Shown: piece after piece, positions 51,076-54,527 of the stretch
Numbering within the stretch: the first letter of the stretch is position 1
How the letters are laid out: the number at the start of each line of letters is the position of its first letter
Origin: Nostoc mirabile CHAB5784
GTDB lineage: Bacteria > Cyanobacteriota > Cyanobacteriia > Cyanobacteriales > Nostocaceae
Direction: 5' to 3'
Assembly (NCBI RefSeq): GCF_020829645.1
Contig: NZ_JAIVFS010000054.1
Location: 1-54,527 of the forward strand
Length of the DNA: 54,527 nucleotides
The notes under the pieces: generated by a model
The model's input: only the letters and a program-made list of their open reading frames with translations
What the model was told of the DNA's origin: nothing
Database searches by the model: none
Made by a program: the position numbers and the translations under genes

Positions 51076-53868
51076 ATGCTAAAACTTTTGTTGGGCGACC
51101 CCAACGCTCGTAAGCTTAAAAAATATCAACCTTCTGTTACTGAAATTAACCTTCTAGAGGAAGAAATTAAGGCTCTTTCCGATGAGGAGTTAAAAGGTAA
51201 AACCGTCGAATTTAAACAACGGTTTGCCAAAGGCGAAACTCTGGATGACCTATTGCCCGAAGCTTACGCCGTTGTCCGAGAAGCAGGACGGCGAGTCTTG
51301 GGCTTGCGGCACTTTGATGTTCAACTCCTTGGCGGTATCATTTTGCATGTAGGGCAAATTGCCGAAATGAAAACCGGTGAGGGTAAAACGCTTGTAGCAA
51401 CCTTACCGAGTTATTTAAATGGCCTTACTGGTAAAGGTGTACACGTCGTCACTGTGAACGATTACCTGGCTCGTCGGGATGCTGAATGGATGGGACAGGT
51501 GCATCGGTTCTTGGGGCTGAGTGTGGGGCTAATCCAGTCAAGCATGACTCCCAGTGAACGCCAAAAAAACTATGATTGCGATATTACTTATGTTACTAAC
51601 AGCGAGGTAGGGTTTGACTACCTGCGGGATAATATGGCGACATCAATGGCAGATGTGGTGCAACGCCCGTTCAATTATTGCGTGATTGACGAGGTAGACT
51701 CGATTTTAATTGATGAGGCGCGGACACCCCTAATTATTTCTGGGCAGGTGGAAAGACCTACAGAAAAGTATCTGCAAGCAGCTGAAATCGCATTCACACT
51801 CAAAAAAGACGAGCATTATGATGTGGATGAAAAAGCTCGTAACGTGCTTTTGACAGATGAAGGCTTTGCGGAATCGGAAAATCTTTTGGGAGTCACAGAT
51901 TTATTTGACCCAGAAGATCCTTGGGCACACTTCGTTTTCAATGCAATTAAAGCCAAAGAACTTTTCCTCAAGGATGTAAATTACATCGTCCGTAATGGCG
52001 AAGTGGTAATTGTAGATGAATTTACCGGTCGGGTGCTACCCGGACGGCGTTGGAGTGACGGATTACACCAGGCTATTGAAGCCAAAGAACACGTAGAAAT
52101 TCAGCCAGAAACTCAAACTCTAGCGACAATTACTTATCAAAATCTGTTCTTGCTGTATCCAAAACTGGGTGGAATGACCGGAACGGCAAAAACGGAAGAA
52201 CCGGAATTTGAAAAAATTTACAAATTGGAAGTTGCGGTAATTCCTACCAACCGCGATCGCAGACGCCAAGATTTGTCTGATATGGTCTTTAAGACAGAAC
52301 CGGGCAAGTGGGGTGCGATCGCTAGAGAATGTGCCGAAATGCACGAACTCGGCAGACCTGTATTAGTAGGAACCACTAGTGTGGAAAAATCCGAACTTCT
52401 CAGCCGACTATTGAAGGAATTGGCGATTCCCCACGAATTACTCAACGCCCGTCCCGAAAACGTCGAGCGTGAGGCGGAAATCGTCGCTCAAGCTGGACGA
52501 AAAGGTGCTGTTACCATTGCTACTAACATGGCTGGTAGAGGTACAGACATCATCTTGGGTGGTAACTCCGAATACATGGCACGTCTGAAGCTACGGGAAT
52601 ACTTCATGCCCCGGATCGTCATGCCAGAGTCAGAAGATAGCTTTGGCGTTCAAAGACCAGCCGGATTGCCTACAGGACACGGTGGTGGTCAAGGCTTTGT
52701 CCCTGGTAAAAAAGTCAAAACTTGGCGGGCTTCGCCAGAAATTTTCCCCACCCAATTGACAAAAGAAACAGAAAAACTGCTCAAAGATGCAGTAGAAATT
52801 GCGGTGCGAGAGTATGGCGATCGCAGTTTATCGGAATTGGAAGCAGAAGACAAGGTAGCTGTAGCCGCAGAAAAAGCTCCCATTGATGACCCTGTAATTC
52901 AGAAATTGCGAGAAGCTTACAACCGTGTTAAGCAGGAATACGAACAATTTACTACCCGCGAACATGATGAGGTAGTGGGAATCGGTGGTTTGCACGTAAT
53001 TGGTACAGAACGCCATGAATCGCGGCGGATTGATAACCAGTTACGCGGACGTGCAGGAAGACAAGGCGACCCTGGAACCACGAGATTCTTCCTCAGTTTA
53101 GAGGATAATCTACTGCGGATTTTTGGAGGCGATCGCGTTGCTGGGTTAATGAATGCCTTCCAAGTGGAAGAAGATATGCCCATCGAATCTGGGATGCTTA
53201 CCCGCAGTTTAGAAGGCGCACAGAAAAAAGTTGAAACCTACTACTACGACATTCGTAAGCAGGTATTTGAGTATGACGAGGTGATGAATAATCAGCGTCG
53301 TGCTATTTATGCTGAACGCCGTCGGGTGTTAGAAGGTCAAGACTTGAAAGAACAGGTGATTAAATACGCTGAAAAAACGATGGATGACATCGTTGACTAC
53401 TATATCAACGTAGACTTGCCCTCGGAAGAGTGGGAGTTAGAAAAGCTGGTTGAGAAAGTTAAAGAATTCGTCTATCTGCTAGCGGATTTGCAGCCAAATC
53501 AATTAGAGGATATGTCAGTCAGCGAGATTAAAGCCTTCCTGCATGAACAGGTGCGAATTGCTTACGACCTCAAAGAAGCGCAGATTGACCAAGTTCAACC
53601 CGGACTCATGCGCCAAGCTGAACGCTTCTTTATCTTGCAACGCATTGATACACTGTGGCGGGAACACCTGCAACAAATGGATGCCTTACGCGAATCGGTG
53701 GGATTACGTGGTTATGGGCAAAAAGACCCACTGATTGAATACAAGAGCGAGGGTTACGAACTGTTCTTGGATATGATGGTTAACATTCGCCGAGATGTGG
53801 TGTACTCGTTGTTCATGTTCCAGCCGCAGCCGCAGCAGATGGTGCAGGCTTCGTCTGAGATGGTGTAG
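51076..53868 (+). CDS. secA: Preprotein translocase ATPase SecA
   Basis: This 930-residue motor shows GLRHFDVQLLGGIILH, Walker A AEMKTGEGKTLVATLP, DYLARRDAEWM, the DEVDSILIDEARTPLIISG Walker B region, and MAGRGTDIILGGN. It further has GIGGLHVIGTERHESRRIDN, LRGRAGRQGDPG, and the helical wing/scaffold domains, with EYDEVMNNQRRAIY. It drives protein export through SecYEG at the inner and thylakoid membranes. The C-terminal zinc-finger found in many bacteria is absent; the end is QPQQMVQASSEMV, as in other cyanobacteria. ATG 51076 is the natural start (MLKLLLGDPNARK). Confidence 0.97.
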   Translation: MLKLLLGDPNARKLKKYQPSVTEINLLEEEIKALSDEELKGKTVEFKQRFAKGETLDDLLPEAYAVVREAGRRVLGLRHFDVQLLGGIILHVGQIAEMKTGEGKTLVATLPSYLNGLTGKGVHVVTVNDYLARRDAEWMGQVHRFLGLSVGLIQSSMTPSERQKNYDCDITYVTNSEVGFDYLRDNMATSMADVVQRPFNYCVIDEVDSILIDEARTPLIISGQVERPTEKYLQAAEIAFTLKKDEHYDVDEKARNVLLTDEGFAESENLLGVTDLFDPEDPWAHFVFNAIKAKELFLKDVNYIVRNGEVVIVDEFTGRVLPGRRWSDGLHQAIEAKEHVEIQPETQTLATITYQNLFLLYPKLGGMTGTAKTEEPEFEKIYKLEVAVIPTNRDRRRQDLSDMVFKTEPGKWGAIARECAEMHELGRPVLVGTTSVEKSELLSRLLKELAIPHELLNARPENVEREAEIVAQAGRKGAVTIATNMAGRGTDIILGGNSEYMARLKLREYFMPRIVMPESEDSFGVQRPAGLPTGHGGGQGFVPGKKVKTWRASPEIFPTQLTKETEKLLKDAVEIAVREYGDRSLSELEAEDKVAVAAEKAPIDDPVIQKLREAYNRVKQEYEQFTTREHDEVVGIGGLHVIGTERHESRRIDNQLRGRAGRQGDPGTTRFFLSLEDNLLRIFGGDRVAGLMNAFQVEEDMPIESGMLTRSLEGAQKKVETYYYDIRKQVFEYDEVMNNQRRAIYAERRRVLEGQDLKEQVIKYAEKTMDDIVDYYINVDLPSEEWELEKLVEKVKEFVYLLADLQPNQLEDMSVSEIKAFLHEQVRIAYDLKEAQIDQVQPGLMRQAERFFILQRIDTLWREHLQQMDALRESVGLRGYGQKDPLIEYKSEGYELFLDMMVNIRRDVVYSLFMFQPQPQQMVQASSEMV

Positions 53869-54152
53869 TAGGGGATATCTCATGCAGAGACGCAGAGGCG
53901 CAGAAAGTGCTTTTGCGTCTTTGTTGAATGCAATCGGAAGTTGCAGGTTTTGCCGATGAATTCTGAGTAAACTTATCTGAGTGTAAGTAAGTCGGCACAA
54001 TAAAACCAAACTGTATGAAGAAAAGTAAACAAGACTCAAACCCTTTTTTGCCTGCCTTCTGCTGCCTGCCTTATAAACGATAATTATTTACACCGACCTA
54101 CTTATTGTAAGCGATCGCAGAGTAAGCTATAAGTAAAACGCTGTTTTTGGAT
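53869..54152. other. Short intergenic region after secA
   Basis: GACGCAGAGGCGCAGAAAGT and TGCGTC near 53887-53918 could form a weak hairpin. No gene is seen; minus-strand frames here overlap only secA and spacer. Confidence 0.5.
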
Positions 54153-54455
54153 ATGAGTCAATTTGTGAGTTCAATTAACCTGCAATTATCTCCAGATTCC
54201 ATAAATCAAGGTGAGCAGGCTATTCGTCAGGAAATTGCCTTGCAGTTATACGACCAAAATATTTTTACTTTTGGTCAAGCACGCCGCTTGGCTAATCTAT
54301 CTGTATGGGAATTTCAGCAACTTTTAGCGCAACAAAAAATTCCCCGCCATTATACTGAAATGGATTTAGCAGATGATATTGAGTCAATTACAACAGGTTC
54401 CAATACAGTTCGGTTAACGTGTTTATTCGTCGAAGATCCCCCCAACCCCCCTTAA
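54153..54455 (+). CDS. UPF0175 family protein, 3' end supplied by a MITE
   Basis: This roughly 100-residue protein starts at ATG 54153 (MSQFVSSINLQLSPDSINQG); a TTG two codons earlier is unlikely. The body (EQAIRQEIALQLYDQNIFTF, GQARRLANLSVWEFQQLLAQ, IPRHYTEMDLADDIESI) is a clear UPF0175 protein, a small family that often acts as antitoxin to PIN toxins. From about codon 83 (GSNTVRLTC) the coding sequence enters a MITE starting at 54401, which replaces the natural C-terminus and supplies the TAA. A toxin gene, if present, would lie beyond the window. Confidence 0.8.
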   Translation: MSQFVSSINLQLSPDSINQGEQAIRQEIALQLYDQNIFTFGQARRLANLSVWEFQQLLAQQKIPRHYTEMDLADDIESITTGSNTVRLTCLFVEDPPNPP

Positions 54456-54527
54456 AAAGGGGGGCTTTTTTTTCTTATTACCCCCTTTTTAAGGGGGTCG
54501 CCACAGGCGGGGGGATCTTATCCGAAC
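54401..54527. mobile_element. Left end of a MITE of the CAATACAGTT family, continuing past the window
   Basis: CAATACAGTTCGGTTAACG matches the CAATACAGTTCAGTTAAG termini of the copies at 27505 and 32316. It contains a CCCCCTTAAAAAGGGGGG hairpin, twice. The right terminus is outside the window. Confidence 0.7.

Noticed and set aside
53704..54039. 111-codon minus-strand frame
   Set aside because: It overlaps the secA 3' end and spacer, with no start signal.

Overview
The window looks like chromosomal DNA of a filamentous, probably heterocyst-forming cyanobacterium of the Nostoc/Anabaena/Calothrix type. Supporting signs are the very frequent HIP1 octamer GCGATCGC, many heptameric short tandem repeats (STRRs) between genes and inside the RNase P RNA gene, an SLH-OprB porin, a CIRCE-controlled groEL without an adjacent groES, and typical cyanobacterial housekeeping genes (corA, uppS, surE, pheS, ribF, secA, chrA, dprA). 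All function calls come from reading motifs by eye; no database search was possible.

Layout. 1-2260 is a graveyard of at least three decayed group II introns, followed by an unrecognised ORF and the antisense rnpB gene. 3.3-7.6 kb holds a small membrane-anchored protein, corA and groEL (all minus), then a WecA/MraY-type glycosyl-phosphate transferase (plus). 8.8-12.9 kb holds an Rpn/DUF2887-type pseudogene, fabG, trxA, short candidate genes and many repeats. 12.9-18 kb (minus) holds a porin, a hypothetical gene, uppS and a diiron ferritin-like protein. 18-22.2 kb holds a PIN toxin-antitoxin pair, a STAND (NB-ARC + TPR) protein and a 21-bp tandem array. 23.3-27.3 kb holds two membrane proteins, a GDSL-type hydrolase and dprA. 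27.7-34.6 kb is a defence/DNA-processing stretch: a DNA methyltransferase tail to tail with a PD-(D/E)XK-like protein, a beta-lactamase-fold serine hydrolase, a TrmJ-like methyltransferase, an HNH nuclease and a RecQ-like helicase followed by a 42-bp array. 35.4-41.2 kb holds an S9 peptidase, a solo TnpB, a PadR regulator, a broken BLH/DUF442 phosphatase gene and chrA. 41.5-44.9 kb holds two small toxin-antitoxin-like pairs, pheS and divergent surE. 45.2-48.7 kb holds an MBL hydrolase, a strongly structured RNA-like region, ribF and a MoxR ATPase. 48.7-54.5 kb holds a gene killed by a MITE, a RelE-like toxin-antitoxin pair, a dihaem cytochrome, secA and a UPF0175 gene whose 3' end runs into a MITE at the window edge.

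The main story outside the housekeeping genes is mobile and repetitive DNA. One MITE family (termini CAATACRSTT...) is present in five complete copies, each with an 8-9 bp target duplication, plus one end at the right edge. A second family (termini ATATCATGT) has two copies, a third (AGGACTTACGCA) has two, and a diverged pair of about 110-bp structured ACTAGT elements lies in opposite orientations. Very small repeats are inserted inside genes, in one case in frame inside a RelE-like toxin. STRRs supply or abut the start codons of uppS, pheS, surE and the moxR-like gene.

The most promising leads are: the structured region at 46151-46580, which resembles HEARO/IscB-IsrB omega RNA but has no nuclease gene; the STAND ATPase with its flanking duplicated leader and 21-bp array; the convergent methyltransferase/nuclease pair; the MITE family with verifiable target duplications; and a 30-residue peptide gene with a good ribosome binding site between two related repeat blocks.
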